A stretch of DNA of 64,000 nt from the NCBI GenBank assembly GCA_003439945.1, contig QVRM01004003.1:274501-338500 (forward strand), read 5' to 3'. The notes beneath the pieces were generated by a model, which did not search any database, was not told the origin of the DNA, and saw only the letters and a program-made list of their open reading frames with translations. The position numbers and the translations under genes were made by a program. Positions 38,786 to 50,616 of the stretch are shown here, piece after piece (positions within the stretch are counted from its first letter, which is position 1; the number at the start of each line of letters is the position of its first letter). The stretch is from Dermanyssus gallinae (Eukaryota; Arthropoda; Arachnida; Mesostigmata; Dermanyssidae).

Positions 38786-39476
38786 CCCGAATATTTCATA
38801 GTCACTTTTTGTCACTCATCTAATATATATTATTCGTGTGATATCAGGTATATCTTTCTCGATAGACGGTTCCCCAGCCAGACGAAGCTTGACGCAGTAA
38901 AGAAAGTTGCACTCGATCAGCTTGTGTTCGCCCCGCCCTACCTACACGGAGTTTTGGGTGTCCTCTCGATCCTGGAGGTAAGCAAGAACAGTCATAATTT
39001 CATATCTAAAATACTTGTATAGATATTTTTTATAGGTTAGCGCATAAATGCACATCTTCTATGAATGCCATAAGTGCAACACCTCTTTTCCCAGTATGTT
39101 TATGTACATTTACCTCACAGTCAAGCTATGATGTCAAGGTGTCAATCTTACGAGGTTTGTATCTAATTGGTTTTGCGTCTTTATGTGTTCTCGACGGCAT
39201 ATGGGCACATGAATTGATATCCGTGCATCTGCGCTCACGGTTGCGTGTTTCTAGGGAAAAGACCTGCAAGGTCTCCTGAGTCGACTCCGTGAGGACGGCT
39301 TCAAGATTGTCATCGCGGCCTGGTGTTACTGGCCTTTAAGTCAGCTGTTCAACTTTTACTTTATTCCGCTGCCGTATCGATTTCTCTACTCGAGCTCTGC
39401 TGCCGTATGCTGGAACATCTACTTTTCGTGGAAATCTAACACGGCAACTCCAGATATCATGCTGTTTCCGGAATAG
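36478..39476 (+). CDS. Mpv17: Mpv17 family membrane protein, complete, three exons (184 aa)
   Basis: Exons 36478-36680, 38848-38977 and 39255-39476 join in phase to 184 residues, the usual length of the Mpv17/PMP22 family. The N-terminus [14 protein letters not shown], then [15 protein letters not shown], then [18 protein letters not shown], then [10 protein letters not shown], and the C-terminal signature [18 protein letters not shown] with WNIYFSWKS place it in this family and closest to Mpv17 itself. The protein has about four membrane segments. Mpv17 is a mitochondrial inner-membrane channel-like protein linked to mitochondrial DNA and nucleotide maintenance in animals (family knowledge). 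The ATG at 36478 has G at +4, and no in-frame alternative looks better. Splice donors are GTG|GTAGGT and GAG|GTAAGC; acceptors are ATATCAG| and TTTCTAG|. Intron 1 (2167 bp) holds several (TA)n tracts. No clear AATAAA lies close downstream. Confidence 0.95.
36829..36863. repeat. (TA)n in Mpv17 intron 1
   Basis: Pure TA run in intron 1. Confidence 0.95.
37945..38077. repeat. (TA)n/(TG)n compound tract in Mpv17 intron 1
   Basis: TA runs are broken by two CATATATATGTGTG-type segments. Further TA tracts lie at 38257-38290 and 38753-38782, also in the intron. Confidence 0.96.
38848..38977 (+). CDS. Mpv17: Mpv17 exon 2
   Basis: It completes the Trp codon and encodes [19 protein letters not shown] through GVLSILE, ending in phase 0 at GAG|GTAAGC. 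Confidence 0.95.
39255..39476 (+). CDS. Mpv17: Mpv17 exon 3
   Basis: It begins [15 protein letters not shown] after the TTTCTAG acceptor, carries the C-terminal family signature and ends TAG at 39474-39476. Confidence 0.96.
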   Translation, partial: GKDLQGLLSRLREDGFKIVIAAWCYWPLSQLFNFYFIPLPYRFLYSSSAAVCWNIYFSWKSNTATPDIMLFPE

Positions 39477-42400
39477 CGGGCCAACAACAGCTAAAGCTAA
39501 ATGTCGACGACGACGACGAAAAAGACGACCACAAGTGCAGATTTGAAGATCAAGTGTTCCGCCACCTGTCGCCAAACATCTCTGCGCGTTATGAAGCCGA
39601 CTAGATAAGCCGAGACGAAGAGCACGGACAACTCGGATTGACTCCTCGGATACGTCCTGCTGTTCTGTCTGCCTACGAAGCACGAAGCACACGAGAGCTG
39701 CCAACGACGTATGGTCACCGACCGCCTTGACGACTCTACGGAGAGCACCATTTGCACCACGGTGCGCTGATGAGTGCCAACTCATCATTCTTTGGCAAAG
39801 TGCTCATGGATCATAAGTTCCTGCGACTCATGTCCATACTGTGATTGAGAAGGTAGTTGACGGTGACGGCGACACTATAATGGGCGCCTCCATTAGCGTG
39901 TACCTAGTTAAAAAAATTCAAAGAATATCACGAACCCGCTGTCTTCGAGCTTCGAACGACTCGAGTTCAGTGAACGGCACTATTGGAGCGCCCATTGTCG
40001 ATGCATGCGTCTACGTAACAGATACTTGTATTATTACTCTGTTATATTATTAATTATTTTATGTATAACTTTTTGTACATGTATATATTCAGTCATAATA
40101 TATAACATTCGAAGCAGTAGGAAGATCCGGTCTTGCTTCGTGCCACCTGCTAGGGAAACTCGTGGATCTCGTGGAAGAAGGGCTCTCGTGACAATCCTGA
40201 GAGGGCTAATGTTACATCTACACTAAATTCCATAAGAGCTGAAATGATGGATAGCCTAACGCTGACCCCGTAAGACAGTAGCATACCGAGTAATTTACAC
40301 GCTCAGTTGAAACAACGGTGAGTTGTTTGGGTTACCCTAAAATATGTATACATTTACATAGCGCAACAGCTCCCAACAACGGAACCGTTGGCGACTGACA
40401 CTGCACGGCTGATAGCGGGTGGGCAATAGAGCAACCTACTATATACTTGATAAACATAGATGTTTTGTTACACACTAGCATACGCCTATAACACAGGACA
40501 CAGAAGCGTGCCTACGTTCAAATTTGTGCAAAGAGGAGCTCTAAGCGATACATATGTAAGAAACTGTGATGAACGACATCTGGCAATTTTTCCTGCAAAA
40601 TTGCCAGGAATATGAGCATAGTTGGCTTAGCCAAAAAATGTCAGACGAAATAAATATCAAATCTACTCGCGCCAAATTATTTATAACTGCTATGTAGAGT
40701 ATATATCCATTACATGGATTTGTCGGCAGCGGCGGCCATTCAAGCATACACGAGCATAACCCACTATAGACACAGCTGTATTATTATAAACGGGTGTGTG
40801 CTACAATGTATTGTTTACAGTGTACGTGCACCTGCAATGGCAACATTTCAAAGCGCCAGATAGGTGAATACAAATTGGATTTATACGCGCCCCTTTGGTC
40901 ATCCGCAGACCAGACAAACCGACTGGAGTGAAAAGTGTCAAAAACAGTTCACATTTTGTAAGCTGACAGTGCACATTTCTTACAATGCCCGAAGAGCCAG
41001 TCCAAACTAGAAAACTTTCGAACATGCGAAAAGTGGTAGAGATAACTAGAACCTAACCAAAGAGTGTACATTGTATACAATGTGCACGGCGTTGTATGTC
41101 AGTAACTATTTACATAGCGTTATATCACGCTCAATAGGGTATCCTATTCATATGTCAGAAGCCAAGAACTACGTTTGCTGTACTCAAAACTACTATTTAT
41201 GCTCACAATCGTAGAAGGCTGTTAAACAACTGCTGTTAGACGGCTGATGACAAGAGGCAAGAACTGAGAGAGAGAGAGAGGGGAATTGCGCCATTCATTG
41301 GTCGAATTAGGCGCCCAGTTGTGTTCTCCGTTTGCACCAGTAATATTTTTGTCCTGCCCATTTGCTAGCGATTAGTGAAGTGACTGCGATAAAGCGTCGT
41401 GAAATACTTTTCTCGAAACTTTTGTCAAAGCCTCACTGTTTTTTTTCGATAGCGTGGCCGCAGTCCGCGTTCGTAGACTACACAGTCCCGTTAGGCGATC
41501 ACAAAAACTTCCTGAAGCCACGTCTTTCTTCTTCCACAGATTCTTGAACAGGGGGTGATCAAATGACAGGACAGCAACCTGTTGGCGCTTCGGTCAACCT
41601 GATCACACTGCTGCGCAGTGCTAGCTGCTGTTGAGGTTGTAGTGAGAATATGGAGGAGAACAAGATTGAGTGCGAAGGCACAGTGTTGGTCTTGTAACTA
41701 GAATTGTGCTGACCACAGCTCTTGTCTGTAGACAGATAATGCCGTTTAACGTGAGCCAATCGGGAAGGCCGGACCTTTCAAAGAGCCAGAGACCAGCGGC
41801 CTTGTATTGGGCAATATGTTCAGAGTATCACATTAAGCCGAAAGAGTGAGTTGTTCGATATTTATCAACATTTTTTGTTGTTGTAAACAGAAGAAAAGGT
41901 TGCCATACGGTTCTCGGAGCTTTGGTGTTTGCGCCTATATTTTAATAGGCCGTTAGTACAGCATTAGACATAAATACGTTTGTTTTGTCCATCGTAGATC
42001 TCATGCAGATACTGTGTTAATGTATAGTTACGAACAGATAAATAAATGCGAATTCGCCAAGGTCGCCCACTAGCAATCTAGTGTTTTTTAATTAATAAAT
42101 TCGGATTACGTTTGGAAGTCCATGGTTTAGAACTATGCAGTTGCGTATTGGCGCTACTGTAATGACGCCTGTTAGGCCGAGAGCAGTCTATTTGAGTAAA
42201 GGCATGACATAACAAGAAGCGCCCTTATTAACATATCAAATCCACAATTAGATTAAACTAATTAAGTTAAGCGCGATTTAATCCTACGGCCGATTAATTA
42301 GCGACAATGCTATGTTTTTAGAACAGCTATACCTCGGTTACCACCGCCACGATATGGCATAGTCATTTCATGGTGCTACATAATTGTTTGTGTGTAACCA

Positions 42401-42750
42401 CTCTCTCAACAATGAAATATGCTTCGGTTGATTAGGTTTGTGCGTGCGCGCTTTGGCAATCTGCCATGCAAATAAACCCATGAGATCCGAACAAGCCACA
42501 CCTTTAGGACTTAACTAGTGTGAAGATCAGAGATAGTTTAGTTTGGTAGTTTGACAAAAAAGTACTTAAACAAATCCGCACAACTGCACCTAGTTGGAGC
42601 TAGATTAGAACAATCAAGTCACAATGTTGAAAATGGGAGTCGAAATATATAAAATGTCTATATGTCACGTATCCAGAAAATGTCCCTAGCGCATCCGTTT
42701 AAAAAAAACATGTGCCTGTGCTCTTTCAGCCGGTCTCCTGTATTTTCTTA

Positions 42751-42800
42751 GGCGGGGCTCCCAGGTAGCGGAACAGGCGAGGCTCCCAGGTAGCGGAACA
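42751..42800 (+). repeat. 25-bp tandem duplication
   Basis: GGCGGGGCTCCCAGGTAGCG... repeats once with a single G-to-A change. Confidence 0.92.
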
Positions 42801-42926
42801 TACATGAGCCTGGTGAGTCGGGGAATACATAACATAAACGTGTGTAGACCTCAGGATCATTAATGGTATAATGACAAACAAGTTGTATACAAGAAGACAC
42901 TAATACTTAACTAGCTCGTTGCTATG

Positions 42927-42969
42927 TTAACCAAAATCAAGGGCCGCAGACCCTTAGGATTTTGGTTAA
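42927..42969. repeat. Imperfect hairpin, 12-bp perfect outer arms
   Basis: TTAACCAAAATC pairs with GATTTTGGTTAA at the other end. AGGG and CCCT can extend the stem past a small bulge. Confidence 0.9.
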
Positions 42970-43744
42970 GGTAAGGTAAATTAAGCAGTCGATAAAATGT
43001 GCTTACATACTTTGTAGGCAAAAAGTCGGACGCTCCATACTTAACTACGGCAAGGTAAAGGTAAAGAGCACCATACCATTATCTACGCATAAACCGGCAA
43101 TGCCATCAACTACAGTCTGCATCACGGTGTGAAAGTCAGCGAAATTAACATGGTGACAGAGCTTTATGCTGACAACGTATGCAAAGCGTTTGATCTCAGA
43201 TGGAATGTTTTTCCTAATACCCAGTTTATGTAAAATAATCAACAATACCGAACGGTGATGTAATAATAAATAATAATACCCAGCTTATATATGCTTGCTG
43301 CGCGTGTGCAGCGCCTCAAGAAAATATTTGACCTTTGCTCACTATTCTCTGCTTGTGTGCAGCACCTTAATGGCTGATTTGATTCTAGCCCACTACTCTT
43401 TCCCGAGCACTGTCTCCCTGAGCCGGCGCGGGAGGAAGCATGTAAAGGATAGAACAACTACAAGTGCAGTTTGCCTTGTTCAACCACTACGTAACCCTGT
43501 CTGTTTCTTCTTGGAGCCAGCAGCAATGGTTTCGCAAAGCTTTTTGTCATCTCTTATAGCCGTCGGCGTTGACGTCACGGCCGACCAGCCGGCGGGACGG
43601 CCGTTCTCCTCAGTCATTGTCTTTGCCTGAGTGCTCTGCTAAAAACCAGCGGCAATTACATACGGCTAGAAACCCTCGGCTCCGGCCCAAACGCGCCAAA
43701 GCGTTAGAGGACAGCAAGGGCTTCGGTTGAGTGAGAACGGCCAA

Positions 43745-44245
43745 ATGGCCAGTCACAGCACTAGAACATCATGTCTGTTTATAGCCGCTGTCGCTGTTGT
43801 TGCTGCTGCTGCTGCTGTTGCGAAATCTACCACTTTCGCAGGCGCAACGTCTCAGCAGCAGCAGCAGCACTTAAGGATGGCCAAAGGAAATATTCTTACT
43901 CGTTCCCACACACCCATTTCCAGGTGGTTTCCTCCCTCCATCGTTTGGCCGGCTGCTATGTGCAATTGTCGCGTCGCGCGCCTGATGTTCTTCCCATCTT
44001 TCGTGATTAAGGAGCCAATCTACCACTGCTTTCGTAGTCGACGGGCGACGTCTTTGGCACGACACTTTGCGCAGCCTTCGACGAGCCGAGCCGAGCCGAG
44101 CAGCAATAGTGGCGAAACAAACTTCCTTGACGTCGGAAACGACAACGTACAAAAACTGTCGTTTGCTCACGGCGACAGAATGTACTTTTCAAGTACAATT
44201 CAAAATATACTCGGAGCACTGCGTGCGAGCACTAAACCGCGCTAA
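43745..44245 (+). CDS. Hypothetical ORF with a signal-peptide-like start (166 aa)
   Basis: ATG at 43745 begins MASHSTRTSCLFIAAVAVVA and continues AAAAVAKS, a convincing leader shape, then a Gln run from a CAG repeat. The rest is basic and Ser-rich with no recognised domain. The leader comes from a GCT/GTT repeat, which can mimic a hydrophobic core. The upstream region at 43560-43620 is GC-rich. No splice evidence or similarity supports it. Confidence 0.25.
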   Translation: MASHSTRTSCLFIAAVAVVAAAAAVAKSTTFAGATSQQQQQHLRMAKGNILTRSHTPISRWFPPSIVWPAAMCNCRVARLMFFPSFVIKEPIYHCFRSRRATSLARHFAQPSTSRAEPSSNSGETNFLDVGNDNVQKLSFAHGDRMYFSSTIQNILGALRASTKPR

Positions 44246-45236
44246 CTACAGGTGTGCAAATACCCGCGCGCGCACATATTTCTCTCTTAACTCTTAGTTT
44301 TCGTAGCTACACTGCGATCGATGCGTAAAAAGGTTGGCTCTTTGACTCCGTGATCTTTGAGACTCCATCTCTTTGAGTTGTTCGACACCTGCCCAACCAA
44401 TAATCGATGACTGTTTTTTGAATTCATATTACTAACGTTTAAAAATGTTCAAGTACAAGCAAGCGTATTTTTTGCCCCAAAAGTACGCTTGTTTGCACTT
44501 GCTTCAATTCAAATCACAACTGGATTGATTGACGAAACTGCAACCAGAGCGCTTACGTTTTCAAGAAGATTTTTTTTAATGGATAAATATATATATATAT
44601 ATTCCCAAATGTCACCACACCGTATCAAGCAACGCAGCAAAAGGTAGCGGGTACATATAATTTGTCTGTAATTCGACTTTTGTCATGCAGTTTGAAGCTA
44701 TTTAATTGTAGAACAACAAAAAAAAAACTGCTACAATTGTTACAGTCCGTCAGCTAAAGTGAAAGCATAAGTTTTAACATAATCAAGCCATGCGTTGGTG
44801 GAGAGACGGATTCACTTCAGATCAAGTCCGTTACAGTCCGTGCAATAGCATACTCTAAAAGTTATCGAAGGAAGCGTCTGAGAAAAGAAAAACCTCAACC
44901 CCTTTTTCCTGGCCAACTGCAATGCCATCGAAGGGCATTTCTTTTTTGTACGCAGACGGGCGTGACGTAATATCTCTTTGTTTCCCTCTCCCGCCCTCTG
45001 TCTTTCCTTTTCTCTCTGGCCCTCTCTCGCATTCTTTTGTTCGCAGTTTCGTATTTCTCCATAGCGCAACACGATTCGTGATGTAGTGCTAGAACTATAA
45101 GTAATAGCCTGAAGAATTTTTCCGACGGAGCTCACACCTAGCTAACGGCTTCTAGTTCAATCCAAAGAATAGCACCAGTGATACGAACGGTCGTCATAAC
45201 AACGAGAGAAATGTCGTTACAACGACGTCGACGTCG

Positions 45237-45242
45237 ACGACG

Positions 45243-45275
<33 letters not shown>
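45237..45275 (+). repeat. (GAC)n then (AAC)n microsatellite
   Basis: GACGAC leads into about ten AAC triplets. Confidence 0.95.
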
Positions 45276-45462
45276 ATAATGATACAATGGTATCCAGTTG
45301 TACATTAAGTTATTATTTATGCGTGTGTCGTCAGGCGTGCACGTTCACATGAACATAATATATTCTTTCATAAATGTCACGGCAACTAGCACAATGCTGA
45401 AGTACTCAAAAGCCGGGTAGATGAGTTCACGCTTTCCAACTAACGCTATATATATATATATA

Positions 45463-45506
45463 TTGCACCGTATATATGTATATATGCATATATATATACG
45501 GTGCAA
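45463..45506. repeat. 44-bp near-palindrome with TA-rich centre
   Basis: TTGCACCGTATATAT at the left pairs with ATATATACGGTGCAA at the right. The core is an alternating TA/GCAT stretch. Confidence 0.9.
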
Positions 45507-46373
45507 TTGCCCAACACATTCAGCAGGTAGCTATGGACGGCTACAGTTGCTTGCCGTAGGTCGATTCGACCTGAAGCGCGGGCGTGATGCGCGCCTGCGA
45601 TTCATCAGCGACCCAGAGTCGGAAAATTGCTATCGGACAATTGCCATGCCGTCAATTTTTGACAATAAAGTTCGCAAGTAGATTTCGCGCGGACGTCTCG
45701 GTGCTACCGAAAGCAATCATTCTCCGCTCGCCGCCGGGATTGGGCCGGGACCGCCGCAGAGCAGTTTCGTCTGGCCCCTTGCTGCCTGCGCAACCGCGAC
45801 AGACTCGGAAGGGGAACTGGCGACGGGAACCGAAATCGGGGTCCTCACGCCGCGTTTAGCATCCAAAAAGACGTCGTAGTAGGGAAGAGGCGACGACGAC
45901 GTGAATAATAGTAGGGAAATGTGTAGGGAGGGGGGGGGCGGGCGGAATAGAACGAATAGTAGGAGACGAGAGGAAAACGAGAGGCGAACGCGAGAGATAG
46001 AGAACGCGAAAGGAGCGTTTCCAATTGCGCAGAGCACTTCCCCTTACCCCCGGAAAAGGCTCACGGGGCCTGGCAACGGCAGTGGCGTGCCTGCGCCTCC
46101 ACCCTCCAGGCCTCCAGGCCTCCACAGCTGGCAGCCATATTATCATCAGTCGACATTCGCCGACAACCGAAGGCCGAGCCTGGCCTGACTTGGTTCCCCA
46201 TCCATTCATTCATTCAGCGACCAGTGGCGGTCTGTTCGCAGGCCCTGGTGGCCCCGGGTCGTCGTTCAGTCAGCACCCTGCTCCGCCACGCTGCGACAAG
46301 CCTCACGTATCCATCAGGGAAAGAAGTAGCGGCAGGAGGCAAGCGGGGCCGAAAATGCCACCACCGAACAACA

Positions 46374-46463
46374 GTCAGAGATAGGAAAAAGCCAGAGATA
46401 GGGAAAAGCCAGAGATAGGGAAAAGCCAGAGATAGGGAAAAGTCAGAGATAGGAAGAAGCCAG
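46374..46463 (+). repeat. 17-bp tandem repeat, five copies
   Basis: The unit is AGAGATAGGGAAAAGCC with small changes. An interrupted (GA)n tract follows at about 46479-46514. Because three units equal 51 bp, false open frames appear on the minus strand. Confidence 0.9.
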
Positions 46464-46477
46464 AGGCACACAGAGAC

Positions 46478-46516
<39 letters not shown>

Positions 46517-48267
46517 AGGAACAAGAGGCGAGGACAAACTTGACTACCCAATCTAGGCCATTTATAAGCATGTAGACAATGAACGAAGAAATAAGGAAGC
46601 TTGTTGTCGTTGTCAACAGGGACCGTCAGGGCCACTGTTCCACTCCGAAGAATTCCTCCTAGCTGGACTGTTCGAAACAAACGAGTTGGTAACAGCCAGC
46701 ATGTAACGTCCTATTATGTATAGTACTTGTTTCACACGCTAAACTACGCTCGAGTCAATAGGCTGGTCGACACTAACGTCCCAGCATCGGACAATTAAGA
46801 ACAGGTGGAGAAATATCTGCATGCTTTTTGCAGTCAGAAATAAATATATACTAACTACTACTAATATATACACGTCAGTAGCTGCTAAAACGCTATTCTC
46901 GTAGAAGCATAGCGAAAAATTGTGGTTCCTGGCAGCGACTGCCAGGCTGTTGATATGTATGATACGAGCCTACCTAACGTTTGTGAAAGTCTTAACGGAC
47001 CAACTTCCATTAGTAGACACGCTCTGCTTGGTTTTGTGGTAGTTCTATTTCTGCGTACCCTAACAACAGATGCTGCTTTATGTGGATTTCATTTGTCACC
47101 CGTTCCAAGGTTTTATCTAAACATAACACAAGAACGCTCAAGTAAACATAAATAATGCCTAGTTTATTATTGATATTTATTTAATGAAATCTGGCTTTCG
47201 CGCGTTCGCATTCGCTCGTATTTACCTAAACGATAATGCTAACCGTAGGGGGGGGGTAAATAAAAGGACAGAGTCTATATTTAAGAAATGCCCGCTATTC
47301 TCATAGCAAAAAACTTGCAGCAATTTCAGCATTTTGTTCTGCTTAATTTTTACGGCTTTATTGCATAGCAATATTATAGCATAATGACACTTTATATTAC
47401 GGCATTGCTCTCTCTCTATAATGTTTTTTCCTCGCAAGAAGTTTGAGCCCTTTCACCTTAGCCTATTTCACTTCTTCAAGGGCTGCCCTGGCGGCAACAG
47501 AAATCGTTGAACTGGTGGCAGTAGCAAGATCAGCCTGCGAAGTAACTAGGGCTGGAAATAGTCCCGTGAACCTGCACTCACTTGGCCTTGCAGTTTGCAT
47601 TCCTTCATATAAATATGTATGCATTTGTGTGAGTCTGTGTGTGTTCACGTAGGGCTGCGGTTGGTTCCTTAGAATCTGCACAACCACGTACGCAGCCGCA
47701 TTTTGTAGGCTGGGCGAATTCCCAGTACAACGCAAATATTCTCTCTCTCTCTCTATCTCGATATGTGTCCTTCACATCTCATCAAGCTAAGCACACTTAG
47801 TTAATCGCCCCCAGTCCCAGCTAGACTGGGTTGCACTACGAAATCTCACTCGGTACGTGCAAGCCCCATCCTGCCGCGTTCTAATCTAAACTACCGGTTC
47901 TCGTGTCGTCAGGCACCAACTGTAATCTCCGCCCATTCTATGCCGTTCTCTTTCGTTTTTCGCTTTAATATATCTGAATTACTGCGCTTTTGTTCCGAGC
48001 TTTATTGCGATCTTCTTGCGGGGGGAAACAGCGCTTGCGGTCCACCGGTCCAACCTTCTACATCTAAGCAAGGCATCCCTCATGTACACACTAAGACGTT
48101 GTCCTTTCGAAAGCTTTGCAGACTGACTGACAGCCACGTTGGGGTACGGGGCTTTTATCTACGCGCTGCATGCACCGTATATTTTCCTAGCTTGCTACTG
48201 CCGTTGTATGACCATAACCGTACCAGCAGATCCGAGCCGCCAGTGTGAACATCAACGTGGACGTAAC

Positions 48268-48471
48268 ACCGAGCAAGGTGGCTTAGTGGCAAAGCCTTTG
48301 CCTTGCATTCGGGAGGACTGGGTTCGAGACCCAGACCGGCCACCCTTAAATTGGTTTGCATGGTTTCCAATTTAGACAAGGTAAATGCCGGAGTGGAGTA
48401 AAAACTTAGCCATGACATGAAAAATCCGTACACGGGCAATTGCCATACCGGAAATCCTTCAAAAAAAAAAA
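48268..48471 (+). mobile_element. tRNA-derived SINE, family 1, copy B
   Basis: It begins ACCGAGCAAGGTGGCTTAGT with B box GGGTTCGAGACCC, the same body as copy A, and an 11-A tail at 48461-48471. The head folds like a tRNA arm, but no full tRNA cloverleaf follows. No clear target-site duplication was seen. Confidence 0.86.
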
Positions 48472-50593
48472 TGCTTAACGAAACTGCCTGTTACCTATGG
48501 CCCACTTCGCTGGTGGCAGTTGAAGGGTTTCCGATCGCCGCCCAGGCTGTTTGCTCGCGCATTGGCGGGAAGTGGTCGCCGAGCACTTCGCTCGATATTT
48601 CTCTAGTAATCTGTGTCATGATTTAGTACGACGACGACGCCGCAACTAAATGGGTAATGCGTGCACTCTGCCGCAAGCTACTGGGCGCATGCTTCCGCCA
48701 AGGTATGTCATCTTAAGAAGATGCCATTTACTCATAATTAACCTGTCACCAACATGCGCCTGCCTTAGATATAAAACAGTCCGTAGACGGAATCACTGAG
48801 CGTCGGTGTAAGGCTGGCTTACTTCACCACACGTCCTGTATAAATTGTACGCGATGTCTAGCTTTCATTAACTTGCCCCGACTCCTCGGTCCCCCAAGCC
48901 AGTCGACGCAAAGCCTCTCAAAGTTCTAATGGCGGTTCCGATAAAAAGTTCTTTAACGTAGCTTTTTAGAGCGAATTTGGATAAAGTAGCCGGTATTAAA
49001 CGTTGGTCACTGACTGACGTACAAGGCAATTTTGTACCTGATGTATCTATACTAAAAACACACATTAAATCTGCGTTCATCACCACGTTCTACGGAATAA
49101 AAGTAAAATAATCGGAAAATACATGCGCGTATATTGAGATACATGTATAATGATCTATCTGGGAAAGTGCGAGACAAAAGATACGCGACGTATGTATCTT
49201 GCCTGCACTTTGCTTGATTTCCACATGCGAGACGTGCAGCAGTGCGCGTGCACCTTTCCCTGTGTGTAAAAGTGGTCGTTTCCTGCTAAAGAAACATACA
49301 TTTCGGGTAATGCGTAGTCTGATATAGTTTACGGCTTCTTGAACTACCGCCATGCATGTTAAGAACATAAGGATATGGATAGACTCGCTGTAAACTTACA
49401 TGTTTACCTAAGTTGCAAGGACACAGCAGTAAGAACGTCACATGCCATAAAATAAAATAAAATAAATCATAACAGCCAACGCATACGCATTTAAAATAAG
49501 ACACGCTAAATATTCTATGCAATATTGTATATATGAAAAGCACTATCATTTAACATAAGGCTATTGTTGCTACAGTTTAGTTACTAACAGCACAAAAATC
49601 TAATTAAAACAAGCTTTTTATAAGGTAAATGAATACTATTATTGTAGCACAAAAACAAAAGTAAAAACATACCATGACCTCATTTGGGTCATCATCTGGA
49701 AATGTATACGACGGTTTTTTATGAGGCTGGCCGAACGCTTGAGCTATAACCTGTGACATTCGGTCGTATCTTAAAAAGAAACAGCAAATAACCGACACTT
49801 TGCAAACGGAACGCAAATTTGTATAGTGACTCGACTATATTGATTCATTAATTTATATCCACATATATTGCGTAAGTGAACGTGTTATGACCAAACCGAA
49901 TATTGTTGCCGCAGTCGTTTTCCCATCGAAATGCTTCATTTCCTTCTGATGAGGCGCTCGCCTTCCACGAATCTCGATTTTTTTCGTTTTCTCTCCCATT
50001 TGTACTCCAATAACGGGTGGCTTCTTATTCACATCTTTATCAAGGACAAAGAACCGTGGGCCCCGGTCCAAAATACTGCTTAATCTGACCAAGAGTCAAA
50101 TCAAGCGAACCGAAGATCCCGCGATCGACGACACAACATTGTGCGGAACAGCTCATAGGTTCATTGTCTTGTTCGCGAGACACTGTGCCGACTTCCGAGA
50201 CCCGATTACCTCATAATCACCCCACAGCAGCAGCAGCAGCAGCAGTAGCAGGAGAAGTAATATCACGTCGTGGGCGTCATGGGCTTCAGCACCGTATGGG
50301 GGGGTTGCCGTACTAGCAAAATGGTGCGGACTGTCCCTCGAGCCGCTAATCTGACCACGGAGCGTGAGCTCTTCTACTGGCCAGCCACTTTTGTCGTGCA
50401 CCACCGTGCGGATTGCTTTGTTAATCTTATCTATTGAGTCATTAGTAATCAGCGGGCAATTCAATGGCGAAAGCACAGCAACCATAGTAGCAGTCTTCAA
50501 CCGTCAGACAAATGAATATAGAGACGACCCTAACCGAGTCTCGAGCAAGGTGGCCGCACCAGAAGGGCGAAATGAAGGCAGGAAGGCAGACCC

Positions 50594-50616
50594 ACATACA
50601 TACATACATACATACA
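50594..50616 (+). repeat. (CATA)n microsatellite
   Basis: About five CATA units. Confidence 0.93.

Larger units (their letters stand above)
39477..43744. other. No supported gene; downstream of Mpv17
   Basis: It holds part of an Mpv17 3' UTR of unknown length, a 25-bp tandem duplication at 42751 and a hairpin at 42927. Small open frames here lack splice sites and similarity. Confidence 0.6.

Noticed and set aside
48268..48345. tRNA gene
   Set aside because: The A and B boxes are present, but the sequence continues into a SINE body with a poly(A) tail, and a second diverged copy exists at 33887. No complete cloverleaf was found.
48868..49086. Minus-strand ORF reading TSVSDQRLIPATLSKFALKS
   Set aside because: It looks weakly protein-like, but no family, start context or splice sites were found.
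50540..50565. Short match (CGAGCAAGGTGGC) to the family 1 SINE head
   Set aside because: Only 13 bp match and the body does not follow.
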